From contig CAYOEA010000010.1 of NCBI GenBank assembly GCA_964402995.1, positions 1 through 64,000 of the forward strand: a stretch of DNA of 64,000 nucleotides. The letters are read 5' to 3'. Under the pieces are notes generated by a model. The model searched no databases. It was not told the DNA's origin and worked only from the letters and a program-made list of their open reading frames with translations. This document shows positions 15,724 to 26,100 of the stretch, piece after piece. A program made the position numbers and the translations under genes. Position 1 is the first letter of the stretch; the number at the start of each line of letters is the position of its first letter. Origin of the DNA: GCA-2686295 sp964402995 (GTDB lineage: Archaea > Nanobdellota > Nanobdellia > Woesearchaeales > GCA-2686295).

Positions 15724-15981
15724 CTAAATTTCATATCCTTCATTAATAGCTTTACTTAATTTATTGCTTGGATTATAAATCCACAGAATTCCTTTTCGTC
15801 CATCAAATATTTTGCCACTATTTTCTAAGTATTCTAAAATAATATTTAATGTTTGATGCATTATTTTAGTGGGTAATTTTTCTTTTAATTGTTTTCTATT
15901 AATGAGGGTGTTTGTATTTTTTAAAATTTCTTCTACTTTTAATACTGTTTTTAAATTTGGATAATGTATGATTTTTTGCAT
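15724..15981 (-). CDS. Small winged-helix-like protein, possible antitoxin
   Basis: An 85-residue protein: NLKTVLKVEEILKNTNTLINRKQL (first helices), KLPTKIMHQTLNIILEYLENS (recognition-helix-like segment), then GKIFDGRKGILWIYNP, a beta wing. The helix-helix-helix-wing order suggests DNA binding. It precedes the RelE-like toxin by 57 bp on the same strand, so an antitoxin or transcriptional regulator role is plausible but unproved. Similar small proteins also occur alone in archaea, so the pairing could be accidental. Confidence 0.55.
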   Translation of the reverse strand: MQKIIHYPNLKTVLKVEEILKNTNTLINRKQLKEKLPTKIMHQTLNIILEYLENSGKIFDGRKGILWIYNPSNKLSKAINEGYEI

Positions 15982-16097
15982 TTTAATTATAACCTAATAT
16001 AAACTTATATAATTAGTTATATGAACTGATATAAATATTTTTTTATTTTAAATTTAAGTATTATCTCATTTCACTCTCTAATAGCCACAGCACAAAC

Positions 16098-16106
16098 TTT
16101 ATATAA
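16098..16106 (+). promoter_or_regulatory. TATA box of the large surface protein gene
   Basis: TTTATATAA lies 49 bp before the ATG at 16155. The expected transcription start near 16128 would give a short leader of about 27 nt. The 174-bp interval from 15981 to the start codon has no other clear feature. Confidence 0.6.
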
Positions 16107-16154
16107 CATTTATCTCATTCTTACTAGAACATATGTATGTAATGAGTTGTTAAC

Positions 16155-19100
16155 ATGGTAAAAAAAAATAGACTGCTTAGTGATAAGCGAAATCAAATTA
16201 TTAGTGTTGTTCTAACGCTGTTGGTACTATCGATATATTTATTTCCTAGTTTCGCAACAGCAATTGACGTTAACATAACTACTGATAAGTCTACTTATAC
16301 CGAGGCTGACGACTATGTTCTTTTCAATATGAGTGTTGATCTTGGCGATGGTGAAGTTGTGCCAGTTCAAAATTTAACTCTATATATTAACGACTCAATA
16401 TTTTGTACTTTTTTACCTGATGGAACTTTTATTGAAGGTTGCGAAGGCTTAGAAATTAATTATTTTAATGTAACTGAATCTGTTTATACTGAAACTCTAT
16501 ATGGTTATGGTGCGGATGAAACTGGAGTTTACTCAAATACTAATTTTGGTTATGGTTACGGAACTTCATGGGATGTAGACCGAACTGGTTATGAAGGCGA
16601 AATGATGTACATTTTCACATGGAATATCACAAATATAACTAACGGCAATTACTTTGCTGGTTTAGAAGTTTATGCAGAAGAAAACGGTAATGTTTTCATT
16701 TATGATTCTCAAATTGAATTAAATTTTGATATTGATAGAACATCACAAGGTAATCAAGCTCCTGAGCTTGTTAATATACAAAATCAAGATGCAACTGAAG
16801 ATATCTTATTTACTTATACAGTAACTGCAAGTGATGCAGATAACGATGTTTTAGAATATGCTCTTGGTACTGTTCCAAGTGGAATGACAATCGATAATAC
16901 TACAGGTTTACTAGAATGGACTCCAACTAACGCACAAAGTTTAGCACAAAATGGAATATACAATGTAACTGTTGGAACAAGCGATGGTGAAGACGTTGAT
17001 CAATTAACTTTCCAAATTACAGTAGCTCCAGTTAATGATGTGCCTACAATTAGCGGTGTTTCAGATGTTCCAAACGCAATTGAAGATACTCCAATCCAAT
17101 TAAACGTTTCATCATTCATTAACGATATAGATAATACTAATGAATTATTAATCATAAGTACTGACTCAGCTTACACAACTATTAATGGACAAAACATCAC
17201 TTTCAATTATCCTAACGGAATTACAAGTGAAACAGTATCCATAACAGTTAGCGACGGTGAATTAACAGCATCAGACTCAATTGTTGTAACTATTGCGCCA
17301 GTTAATGACGCACCAACAACACCAAGTATTGATGTAACACCAGATTCACCAGTTGATACTGATGACTTAGTATGTACAATCACAACTGCAAGTACAGATG
17401 TTGATAATGCTACTACATACTATAACTATACATGGTACAAAAACAATGTTCAAAATATCAGCGTAAAAACTACTTCAATCTCAAATACATTAGCAAGTGC
17501 AAACACAGTTAATTCAGAAGATTGGAAATGTGAAGTTTTTGCAACTGATAATTTACTAACAAGTGGAACAGTTTCAGACTTAGTACAAATTGATCACACA
17601 GCACCAACAGACTTAGATGTTGTTGATGTAACGCCAAACGTTGCTTACACAACAGACTTGTTAACTTGTAATGTGAACGGATCAAATACAGGCGGAACTT
17701 ATGTTTATGAATGGACTGTAAATGGAGTATTAACATCCTTTACAACTTCAACCATTTCAGCAATTAATACAAGTAAAGGACAAACATGGTCTTGTACTGC
17801 TAAAGCTGACGACGGAATTGCATACTCAGCAGCAAAATCAGATGATGTATTTATTCAAAACACAAAACCTTCAAATGATGGTTATTTACCAAGAGCAGAA
17901 ACAGCAACAACTGCTGAAGGAACAGATCAAGCATTTAGCGTAACTATGTCTGATGCAGATATGGATAGTTTATCATATACTTGGTATAAAGACTCAGAAA
18001 TTGTTTCAACAACAAGTTCATACAACTTTGTTTCAACTTATACAAGCGCTGGCGATTATGAAATTACAGCAATAGTATCAGATGGAGAAATAAGCGTGGA
18101 AGAAAACTGGTACTTAAGTGTAACGGATACAAACAGAAATCCAACTATGACTGCAATTGGAACTGAGACTTGCACTGAAAGACAAACTTGTACTATACAA
18201 GTTAATGGAAACGACTTAGACTCAGATAATACAATTACATACTACGATAACTCAACATTATTCACAATAGACTCTGATACAGGATTAATCAGCTTTACAT
18301 CACCTGATACACAAACAGTTGATACTGATTATTCAGTTAGAATAACTGTAGTTGATGATAAAGGTGGATACGCAACACAAATATTCACTTTAACAGTTGA
18401 AAATGATAATAGAAATCCAGTATTAAATCCAATCGGATCATTAACAGTACTTGAAAATCAAACATACACTAAAACAGTTACATCAAGCGATCCAGACTCA
18501 GACAGTCCATTATACACTGATAATACTAGTTTATTCACAATTGGATTATCAACAGGAGTAATTAACTTTACACCAGGACAAGCAGAAGTTGGAACACATA
18601 ACGTAAGAATAACTGTTTCAGATGGATTAGGCGGATCAGATTACGAAGATATTGTAGTAGTTGTAACAAATGTAAACAACGCACCAACAATTGATTCATT
18701 CACTCCAACAGATTTAACACCAAGCATTGCAGAAGCAGCAACTCAAGTCTTTAGTGTAACAACATCAGACTTAGATGCAACAACACCAAACGTTAGATGG
18801 TTACTTGATGGAGAATTAGTAAGCTTAACAAGTTCATACAGTTTCTCAAAAGGATACTTAGGCGCTGGAACTTATACTCTAGCTGTTTATGTAGATGATG
18901 GAAACGATGAAGTTACAAAAACTTGGACAATCACAGTAACTGATACAAACAGATTACCAGTATTATCAGCTATTGCAAACCAAGTAGTATCTGAAGATTC
19001 ATTATTCACTTACACATTAAGTGCAACTGATGCAGACTCAGATAACACATTAGTTTACTCAGATAACTCAGATTTATTTGAAACTGGATTATTAACAGGA

Positions 19101-21353
19101 GAAATTAGCTTTACACCAACTCAAGCAAATGTTGGAACTCATACAGTAATTGTATATGTAGCAGATGGAACAGGAAGAGTTAGTCAAACATTCACAATTA
19201 ATGTAACTAACACTAACGACGCTCCAGTCTTAGAAAGAATCGGTGGACTTACAGCAATCGAAGGTCAAGTATATACAAGAGACTTAGAAGCTACTGATGA
19301 AGACTTAGACACATTAACATACTCGGATGATACAGGCTTATTTGATATCAACTCAAGTACAGGACTAATTAGTTTTACACCAACTTACTTAGAATCAGGA
19401 ACTTACCCAGTAAGAATAACTGTAAGTGATGGAAACGGTGGAAGTGACTATGAAGATATCACATTAACTGTTCTAGAAACAAACGTTGCTCCAAACATAA
19501 CTGCAACAAGTCCAGCTGAGAACATAAGCATGAAAGAAGATAATTCAACTACTTTCAATGTAACAGCAAGTGATTCAGATGGAACAGAAGTAGGAATTGC
19601 ATGGTACTTAAACGGAGTATTTGTCGAAGAAGGAAATGATTATCTTTTCGAAGGAGACTACTCAGAATTAGGAAGCAATGCAGGAGAATATAATGTAACA
19701 GTTGCAGTATCAGATGGTCTTGCAACAGTAACTTATGATTGGAACTTAACAGTTAACAGAACAAGAGACTCTGATGAAGACTTATTACCTGATTACAGAG
19801 ATAATTGTGCTTTAATCTACAACCCAGACCAGACTGATTTAGACGGTGCAACACCTGAAGGATTAGTATGTGAAGGAAACGAAGATGGAGACGACTTATT
19901 AGACGAGGAAGACTTTGTATCAGGAACAGCTGATAACGTAGATACAAACATTCCAGAATTAGAATTATCAATTAATGATAGTGACGATCTAAACAGAGCA
20001 ATTAATGAAACTCAACCAGTAGTATTATCATACAAAGAATATGATACAACTACAGGAGAAGCAACAGAGAAAGAGTTAATTTCATTTAACTTCACATTTA
20101 CAAATGAAACAAGCTTAGACTTAGGAAACCTATCATTAAAAACACAAGATGATAATGCAACAGCAGGAGAAGTAATAATCTCAGGTATTGACCTTTCAAG
20201 TCAAAACAAAACAAAAACAGTTTATGTTGACGACTTAGATAGTTCATCAAATGCAATCTGTATCAAAGATCAAGAAATTGCTTCAATCTCAGAAGTAACA
20301 AGTGATTGTACAGGTGCAAATGAAACTTTACTTCAATGTACAAGCTCAGGATCAAGTAAAACATCTGGAGACAGAGAATATACTTGTACCGACTTAGGAA
20401 CTACATTAAGAGTAACAGGACTTGTTCATTCAGGACTAGTGGAAGACAGTTGTACTGCTTCATGGACTTGTGATTCTTGGGGCGATTGTGAATCAGGAGA
20501 AAAAGAATGTTCATCATGGACAGACGCTAACTCTTGTGGAACTACTTACTCAGGATCAGATATTCAAGTTTGTTCATCAGACTCATCTACTTCAACTTCA
20601 ACTTATGTTGTACCAACTACTAAACCTATAACAAGTGTTTGGACAATAGTAGAAGCTGGCGATACAAAAACACTTAATATTGATCAAGAAGCATTAGCAG
20701 TTACAAAAACAGAATTCACACTAAATGTTGAAGGAGAAAATGTTAGAATTGCAGTGGAATTATTATTAGAACCAAGTCATATTTTATCAGGCAAAGTGTT
20801 CCAATATGTTGAAATTGCAGGTGTAAACTTATTCGAAAGTAGCATTGAATCAGCTAATATTGAGTTTAGAGTGCGAAAAACATGGTTAACTAGTAATGGA
20901 TTTGATACAAATGAAGTTGCATTATACAGATATGCAGGCGAATGGGTAGAACTTCCAACAAGCATGCTAAGAGAAGAAGCAAACTATGTGTATTATGTCG
21001 CTGAAACTCCAGGATTTAGTGAATTTGCAATAGCGTCAAAAGGAGAAAAAACAGTTGAGACTCCAGTAGAAGATACAACTCCTACTGATGAAACAACAGA
21101 TGATGTTGATAATACTCCAACAGACGTTGATACAGGCGATGTAGCAGCTGATACTGATTCAGACGATAAAGTACTTGTCGATGATGAAACTGATGATAAA
21201 AAGTCCAGTAACGCTTGGATTTGGATTGTCTTAATTGTGTTAGTAATATTATTCCTTTTACATAAGAAACATAAAGGGCATAAAGCTACAAAACATAAGA
21301 AAACAATGCATCACAGAGTGACTAGCAAATCACATGCACATCATAAAAAATAA
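16155..21353 (+). CDS. Giant cell-surface protein with cadherin/Ig-like repeats and a C-terminal membrane anchor
   Basis: A 1732-residue secreted protein. The N-terminal hydrophobic segment (about 17-36, ISVVLTLLVLSIYLFP) is a signal peptide. About ten extracellular beta domains follow: He_PIG/cadherin-like units with ASDADNDVLEYALG, TGLLEWTPT and DGEDVDQLTFQITV-type signatures, and PKD-like units around SYTWYKDSE. A thrombospondin type-3-like calcium segment (DSDEDLLPDYRDNCALIYNP) comes at about residue 1208. Next are a Cys-rich TSP1-like module (WTCDSWGDCESGEKEC) and a PGF-pre-PGF-like domain (VEAGDTKTLNID...YVAETPGFSEFAIAS). The end is an acidic linker, one membrane helix (WIWIVLIVLVILFLL) and a His/Lys-rich cytoplasmic tail. 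It is probably an S-layer or adhesin-like protein. Confidence 0.88.
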   Translation: MVKKNRLLSDKRNQIISVVLTLLVLSIYLFPSFATAIDVNITTDKSTYTEADDYVLFNMSVDLGDGEVVPVQNLTLYINDSIFCTFLPDGTFIEGCEGLEINYFNVTESVYTETLYGYGADETGVYSNTNFGYGYGTSWDVDRTGYEGEMMYIFTWNITNITNGNYFAGLEVYAEENGNVFIYDSQIELNFDIDRTSQGNQAPELVNIQNQDATEDILFTYTVTASDADNDVLEYALGTVPSGMTIDNTTGLLEWTPTNAQSLAQNGIYNVTVGTSDGEDVDQLTFQITVAPVNDVPTISGVSDVPNAIEDTPIQLNVSSFINDIDNTNELLIISTDSAYTTINGQNITFNYPNGITSETVSITVSDGELTASDSIVVTIAPVNDAPTTPSIDVTPDSPVDTDDLVCTITTASTDVDNATTYYNYTWYKNNVQNISVKTTSISNTLASANTVNSEDWKCEVFATDNLLTSGTVSDLVQIDHTAPTDLDVVDVTPNVAYTTDLLTCNVNGSNTGGTYVYEWTVNGVLTSFTTSTISAINTSKGQTWSCTAKADDGIAYSAAKSDDVFIQNTKPSNDGYLPRAETATTAEGTDQAFSVTMSDADMDSLSYTWYKDSEIVSTTSSYNFVSTYTSAGDYEITAIVSDGEISVEENWYLSVTDTNRNPTMTAIGTETCTERQTCTIQVNGNDLDSDNTITYYDNSTLFTIDSDTGLISFTSPDTQTVDTDYSVRITVVDDKGGYATQIFTLTVENDNRNPVLNPIGSLTVLENQTYTKTVTSSDPDSDSPLYTDNTSLFTIGLSTGVINFTPGQAEVGTHNVRITVSDGLGGSDYEDIVVVVTNVNNAPTIDSFTPTDLTPSIAEAATQVFSVTTSDLDATTPNVRWLLDGELVSLTSSYSFSKGYLGAGTYTLAVYVDDGNDEVTKTWTITVTDTNRLPVLSAIANQVVSEDSLFTYTLSATDADSDNTLVYSDNSDLFETGLLTGEISFTPTQANVGTHTVIVYVADGTGRVSQTFTINVTNTNDAPVLERIGGLTAIEGQVYTRDLEATDEDLDTLTYSDDTGLFDINSSTGLISFTPTYLESGTYPVRITVSDGNGGSDYEDITLTVLETNVAPNITATSPAENISMKEDNSTTFNVTASDSDGTEVGIAWYLNGVFVEEGNDYLFEGDYSELGSNAGEYNVTVAVSDGLATVTYDWNLTVNRTRDSDEDLLPDYRDNCALIYNPDQTDLDGATPEGLVCEGNEDGDDLLDEEDFVSGTADNVDTNIPELELSINDSDDLNRAINETQPVVLSYKEYDTTTGEATEKELISFNFTFTNETSLDLGNLSLKTQDDNATAGEVIISGIDLSSQNKTKTVYVDDLDSSSNAICIKDQEIASISEVTSDCTGANETLLQCTSSGSSKTSGDREYTCTDLGTTLRVTGLVHSGLVEDSCTASWTCDSWGDCESGEKECSSWTDANSCGTTYSGSDIQVCSSDSSTSTSTYVVPTTKPITSVWTIVEAGDTKTLNIDQEALAVTKTEFTLNVEGENVRIAVELLLEPSHILSGKVFQYVEIAGVNLFESSIESANIEFRVRKTWLTSNGFDTNEVALYRYAGEWVELPTSMLREEANYVYYVAETPGFSEFAIASKGEKTVETPVEDTTPTDETTDDVDNTPTDVDTGDVAADTDSDDKVLVDDETDDKKSSNAWIWIVLIVLVILFLLHKKHKGHKATKHKKTMHHRVTSKSHAHHKK

Positions 21354-21520
21354 TTCTTTTTTTTTATCTTTTTTTTGTTTATTTACCTTAAATTAAGCAC
21401 AATTACTTATTCTTATTACTTTGAATCAAATTGAAGTCTTCGCTGTTTATATATATAACAATAACTATACTAGTTTTAACAAACTCAAAATCTCGACGAG
21501 AAGAGAGGAATAATCCAAAA

Positions 21521-23368
21521 ATGACTAAATTTACTAAAACAATCACAATCACCTTGCTAATCATGATGATGTTAACATCAAGTGTGACTGCAATGGTGAG
21601 TGCAAATAATCCAGAAGAAGGATCAACACCAGTAGTTCAAGTAGTATATGAGAATCAACCGTTTTATACTAGCGAAGGACAATTCTTTGGTTTCAATAGA
21701 CATATATTCGAAAATTTAGGATATATAGTTTATGCTTGTGAAGAAGGCCAAGATTGTATGGGAATGCCAGGTATCGTATTAAAAGATGAAACTGGACGAA
21801 CATATGATGTATATCTTGGTGGAGAAGCATTATTTGATAACTACAAAATAACTTATACAATTTCAGATGATAATAGAGAAGTATTATTAATTCAAAGACA
21901 ATCAAATCAAATTGTTCAAATTGTAAACTTAGATGAAAAATTTACTACATCAGAAGGCGAATTTTTTGCATTTAACGATTATGTATTTGAACACAAAGGA
22001 TACATTGTATCAACTTGTGCTGCTTCTGCAGGTCAGGAAGAAATTAGTGTATGTGGATCAGTATCAACTATTGCTTTAGAAGATAAATTTGGTAATGAGT
22101 ATTTTATTGAAGTAGATACAACTGTTTTATTTGATGATTATCAAATAACTTATAGTATTTCTACACAACAAGGTTATGATGTTTTATTAATCCAGAAGCA
22201 ATCAAGTCAGGAAGTTCAAATTGTAAACTTAGATGAAGAATTTGAAACTTATGAAGGACATGTTTTTAATTTTAAAGGACATGTATTTGTTAATCAAGGA
22301 TCAGTAGTTTATACTTGTTTACCAAATCAAGCATGTATGGGAATGCCAGGTATCATATTAAAAGAAGAAAATGGTAAAACATACAATGTATATCTTGGTG
22401 GAGAAACATTATTTGGTGATTATAAGATTAGCTATATACCTACAAATGATAAGGATATTTTGTTAATTGAAGAACAAAATTCAAATCCAATAGGAAATTT
22501 TGATGGAATTGTAGAATTAAATGAAAAATTTGATATGGATGAGAGTGAACGATTCCTTGTTAAAAATGCAAATTTAGTTTTAGAATTAGAATCATTATCT
22601 GTAATATCAGTGAATGATAATTCAGAAGAAGATCCTGCAATTATTGAAAATACAGCAAAAGTTTTGAAAGTTAGTTTAAATAAAGTTGTAGGAATTCAAC
22701 AATCAATAACTTTAGATGAACAAGGAAAAACATACAACGCTTTTGGATTTAATATTAAGTTTATTGATGAAAAAGAACATAATGTTTTATTATTGGTAAC
22801 TAAAGAGAAACCAATGCCAATAAAAGCACCTGTATGTTCAGGAATTGGATCTAGATCTGAAGGATGGTATATTGACGGAGAACTAATTAAATACGATAAA
22901 TGTTCTTGTCAAGCTGTTTGTAAAGTTAAAGGAACTGTAGAAGGATTTTATAACTCATGCTCAGGACAACTAATCATGAAAAGTAGATGTGGAGCAAATA
23001 GTGTTGTAAATGGTGGCTCAGCAAATTTAGAACAAACAGGAGAAACAGTTAGTTCATCTGTATTAGAAAGCGTAGCAAATGTAGTAGATGATGACTATAA
23101 AGAATCAATAGTTATTCAAGAAGGAAAATTAGCTATGAGAAATAATGGTGTTTCAAACTTAATCAACATACAACCGCAACAAGTTGAAGCAAAACTAAAA
23201 CAAGATTTTGGTTTTACAACAGTAAGCTCGTTAGAATTAACAGTTGAAAATGATGAAGCTGTATACCGAGTTAATGGTGTAAAAGAAAGAAAGATTTTAT
23301 GGGTAATTCCATGGAATCAGAAATCTAGTGTTAGTGTAAATGCTGAAACAAGTGTTGTAAGCAATTAA
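21521..23368 (+). CDS. Secreted protein with three tandem copies of an unrecognised domain
   Basis: I start it at the ATG at 21521 (615 residues), preceded by GAGAGGAATA. It begins KFTKTITITLLIMMMLTSSVTA, a signal peptide; an upstream in-frame ATG at 21431 would only add unrelated sequence. Three units of about 95 residues follow, each with a hydrophobic-acidic lead (VQIVNLDE), a TSEGxFFxFNxxxFExxGY block, a Cys-containing MGMPGIVLKDE or equivalent loop, and an LFDNYKITYTIS strand ending in VLLIQ. A fourth, diverged unit comes next, then a Cys-rich segment (VCSGIGSRSEGWYIDG...YDKCSCQAVCKVKG). There is no membrane anchor at the C-terminus, so it is probably released or bound to another surface protein. 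Confidence 0.78.
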   Translation: MTKFTKTITITLLIMMMLTSSVTAMVSANNPEEGSTPVVQVVYENQPFYTSEGQFFGFNRHIFENLGYIVYACEEGQDCMGMPGIVLKDETGRTYDVYLGGEALFDNYKITYTISDDNREVLLIQRQSNQIVQIVNLDEKFTTSEGEFFAFNDYVFEHKGYIVSTCAASAGQEEISVCGSVSTIALEDKFGNEYFIEVDTTVLFDDYQITYSISTQQGYDVLLIQKQSSQEVQIVNLDEEFETYEGHVFNFKGHVFVNQGSVVYTCLPNQACMGMPGIILKEENGKTYNVYLGGETLFGDYKISYIPTNDKDILLIEEQNSNPIGNFDGIVELNEKFDMDESERFLVKNANLVLELESLSVISVNDNSEEDPAIIENTAKVLKVSLNKVVGIQQSITLDEQGKTYNAFGFNIKFIDEKEHNVLLLVTKEKPMPIKAPVCSGIGSRSEGWYIDGELIKYDKCSCQAVCKVKGTVEGFYNSCSGQLIMKSRCGANSVVNGGSANLEQTGETVSSSVLESVANVVDDDYKESIVIQEGKLAMRNNGVSNLINIQPQQVEAKLKQDFGFTTVSSLELTVENDEAVYRVNGVKERKILWVIPWNQKSSVSVNAETSVVSN

Positions 23369-23446
23369 TAATTTATTTTCATTTTTTTTTACCCAACCCA
23401 AAAAAAACACCCGAATTTTTTTATACCCAAAAAAATAATAATTTAG

Positions 23447-23490
23447 CTTCAGAGCTATCCTAAGGTTCTGAGCCTTTTTTTTCTTTTTTT
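23447..23490 (+). terminator. Hairpin followed by T tracts
   Basis: TTCAGA (23448-23453) pairs with TCTGAG (23467-23472), with an inner CCT/AGG, and is followed by T8-C-T7. It lies between two plus-strand surface protein genes. T-rich tracts alone can end archaeal transcripts, so the hairpin may or may not matter. Confidence 0.5.
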
Positions 23491-23542
23491 ACCCTCTTTT
23501 CTTAGAAATATTTAAAAACACTGATTCTAAAAAATAAGTGGG

Positions 23543-26065
23543 ATGAGGATTGGTATATACATTTTAATCTTGTTAGTAGTAGTTATACCTGCAAGCGCTA
23601 TATCAACATCTGTAAATTCTATAAGTAATTTTAGTCATATATACGAGCTTTCAAGTGCAGAAGTAATACTTTCATTTCTAAACGATAATCAATCTGATGA
23701 TACATTAAATTCAATTTTCATGAATATATCACCTTATACTATAATTAATGCAAGTAGTGCTTGGAATTATTCAGGTACAAGTGCTTATTGGAATGGATCA
23801 TTAATTAATGGTTCAAGTATAAACGCGAGTTTTACTCTTCAAGCACCAGAAGTAGTATCTGATTCTAAAGTAAGTTATAATTTTGATTTTACAGGGAGTA
23901 ATAGCACTGAAACTTATTCTAAACAGGCACCAAGCATAAGTAATGATTTAATTGATCCAAGGTTCACTTTAGGTGATTTAGATGAGATTATAATTTTAGG
24001 TTCAAACTTTAATGTAAATGGAACTTATTCAGACCTTCAATCAGGTTATGGTCAAGTAAAAGTTCATTATGCTTATTATTCAGATACTCGAGGCTCAACA
24101 AGCACTGATTTAGTTAATATGTCTTGCATAGATGATGAATGTACTGCTGTAATTAACACTGTTTCAAATTCAAGTAAACCGTACTTAGGCTATTATTTTG
24201 AATTATTTGATGAAGCAGGAAATATTAATCCTGGTAGATCTCCAAGTCCATTAGATTATTGGCTTTATTTAGATTATTCAAATCCACAAATAAATATTAG
24301 TGGATTTACAAATAATTCTTATGCAAATAATAATGTGAGTTTAGAATATGAATTAATAGATGATTCTCTAACAAGTATAGTTTCAACACAAGTAAGTTGT
24401 CGGTTTTTTGTAGATCAAACAAGTCAAATACAATTCTCGCATAATACAAATGGAAATTATAGTCTTAATTATACACACATTCTGGCAGATGGAGTTCATA
24501 ATTTTTATTTGAATTGCACAGATGAGTCGGGACAATCAACAAATTCAGAAGTTTATCAATTCAAAGTTGATAATACTTTGCCACAAATAAATGTAAGTTC
24601 AAATTCAATAATTGGTTTAAATGAGAACTTCACATTCAATGTTGAAGATGAGACTAGCGATATTGATGCAGTTTTATTAAGTGTGAATGGTGGGAGTTAT
24701 AATTCTTATTCAGTATATCAAGTAAATTCAAGTAATTTAGTTTTAGGAATAAATAATATTTCAATAAATGCAAATGACACTGCAGGAAACAGGTTATATC
24801 TTAATACTAGTGTAATCTTAGATAGTGAATCTCCAATCATAATAATTCTAAACTCTAATAATTCAGTATCAAGAAATTTAAGTATACATATTAGTGATAA
24901 TTATTCTGTAACTGTAGAATGCTTATTTGAATCAATAAATTATGTTGAGAACTTCAGTTCAAATACAAATGAAACTCATACTTTAGAATTAGAAGAAGAA
25001 ATATATGAATATAATATAAGCTGTACTGATGAATATGCAAATGAAGCTATTTTGAATAATTATCAAATCACAATTGACTTAAATTTGCCAATAATTACAA
25101 TCCTAAATCCTAATAATAATTCTAATATTAATACGTCTATTGATTATCAAGTAGATGATATATCCGTACAAAATTGTTCTTTGTTCTTAGACCAGGTTCT
25201 AATCGCAACAAATAATGCGACAAACTTTACTAATATAAACTTGTCTTTGAATAGTTCTAATGATTATAGGAATCTAAGTATTCAATGTGAAGACGCATTA
25301 GGACAAATAAATTCGAGCGAACTTTATAGGGTCTATTATGATAAACTTGCGCCTAAAGTTTCAAATCTTAGTCATACTCAGATGACTTATAATAAATTTA
25401 AGATTCGATGGGATTTAGATGAGAATTCAACTAATCAAATACTATATTGGAGGAATACTAATCGGATTGAAATTGCTTATGTTAATTCAGGTTTAAATCC
25501 AGAATATACTTTATCAAGACTAAAAGCTTCAAAGACTTATTATTATGTGGTAACTAGTTGTGATCAATTTAACCAATGTAATGAATCTGATATGAAGAGT
25601 TTCAAAACTGGTAGAAGAAGCTCTTCTAAAAACACTTATTTTAGTTATCAAGAAGTAGCTATTCCATGTGTTGAAGATTGGTCTTGCGAGGAATGGAGTA
25701 CTTGTAATGATGGATATGAAACAAGAGATTGTACTCAAATATCTGACTGTTCAACTGATGAATTAAAACCAATTGAAACTATTGAATGCATAGTTGAGAT
25801 TCAAACAAATAAAAATCAAGATATAGATGAATCAGACTTAATTGATGAAACAGATTCGGATTCAAATGATAAAGATAAAAAAGAAAAAGATGATGAAGAT
25901 GAATTATCTGAAAAAGAAATTGAGGATAATAATCTTATCACAGGTTGGGTTACTGGTGATGGGAATTCTGATTTAACTTCGCCACTAATATTATTTAGTA
26001 TTCTAGGAGTTGCAATATTAGGCGGACTATTATATTTTAGAATTAGAACTAAAGTAAATAAATAA
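23543..26065 (+). CDS. Membrane-anchored surface protein with Ig-like and fibronectin III-like domains
   Basis: An 840-residue protein with a signal peptide (GIYILILLVVVIPASA). Repeated Asn/Ser-rich beta domains follow, bearing Ig-like cues such as YFELFDEAGNINPG and LNCTDESGQSTNSEVYQF, which recur as DNTLPQINVS and NYQITIDLNLPIITIL segments, with many NxS/T sequons. A fibronectin III-like domain (APKVSNLSHTQMTYNKFKI...YYYVVTSCDQ) lies near residue 610. A short Cys module resembling TSP1 (CVEDWSCEEWSTCNDGYETR) comes next. The end is an acidic Asp/Glu/Lys stretch and one membrane helix (LILFSILGVAILGGLLYF). The TSP1-like module recalls that of the giant protein at 16155, so the two may belong to one surface layer. 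Confidence 0.82.
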   Translation: MRIGIYILILLVVVIPASAISTSVNSISNFSHIYELSSAEVILSFLNDNQSDDTLNSIFMNISPYTIINASSAWNYSGTSAYWNGSLINGSSINASFTLQAPEVVSDSKVSYNFDFTGSNSTETYSKQAPSISNDLIDPRFTLGDLDEIIILGSNFNVNGTYSDLQSGYGQVKVHYAYYSDTRGSTSTDLVNMSCIDDECTAVINTVSNSSKPYLGYYFELFDEAGNINPGRSPSPLDYWLYLDYSNPQINISGFTNNSYANNNVSLEYELIDDSLTSIVSTQVSCRFFVDQTSQIQFSHNTNGNYSLNYTHILADGVHNFYLNCTDESGQSTNSEVYQFKVDNTLPQINVSSNSIIGLNENFTFNVEDETSDIDAVLLSVNGGSYNSYSVYQVNSSNLVLGINNISINANDTAGNRLYLNTSVILDSESPIIIILNSNNSVSRNLSIHISDNYSVTVECLFESINYVENFSSNTNETHTLELEEEIYEYNISCTDEYANEAILNNYQITIDLNLPIITILNPNNNSNINTSIDYQVDDISVQNCSLFLDQVLIATNNATNFTNINLSLNSSNDYRNLSIQCEDALGQINSSELYRVYYDKLAPKVSNLSHTQMTYNKFKIRWDLDENSTNQILYWRNTNRIEIAYVNSGLNPEYTLSRLKASKTYYYVVTSCDQFNQCNESDMKSFKTGRRSSSKNTYFSYQEVAIPCVEDWSCEEWSTCNDGYETRDCTQISDCSTDELKPIETIECIVEIQTNKNQDIDESDLIDETDSDSNDKDKKEKDDEDELSEKEIEDNNLITGWVTGDGNSDLTSPLILFSILGVAILGGLLYFRIRTKVNK

Positions 26066-26100
26066 TAAGTTAATTCTACAAGTGTTAATTTTATTTTTAA

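Noticed and set aside
21431..21520. Upstream start for the triplicate-domain protein.
   Set aside because: The extra 30 residues do not form part of a signal peptide and the second ATG at 21521 has both a ribosome-binding-like site and an excellent signal sequence.
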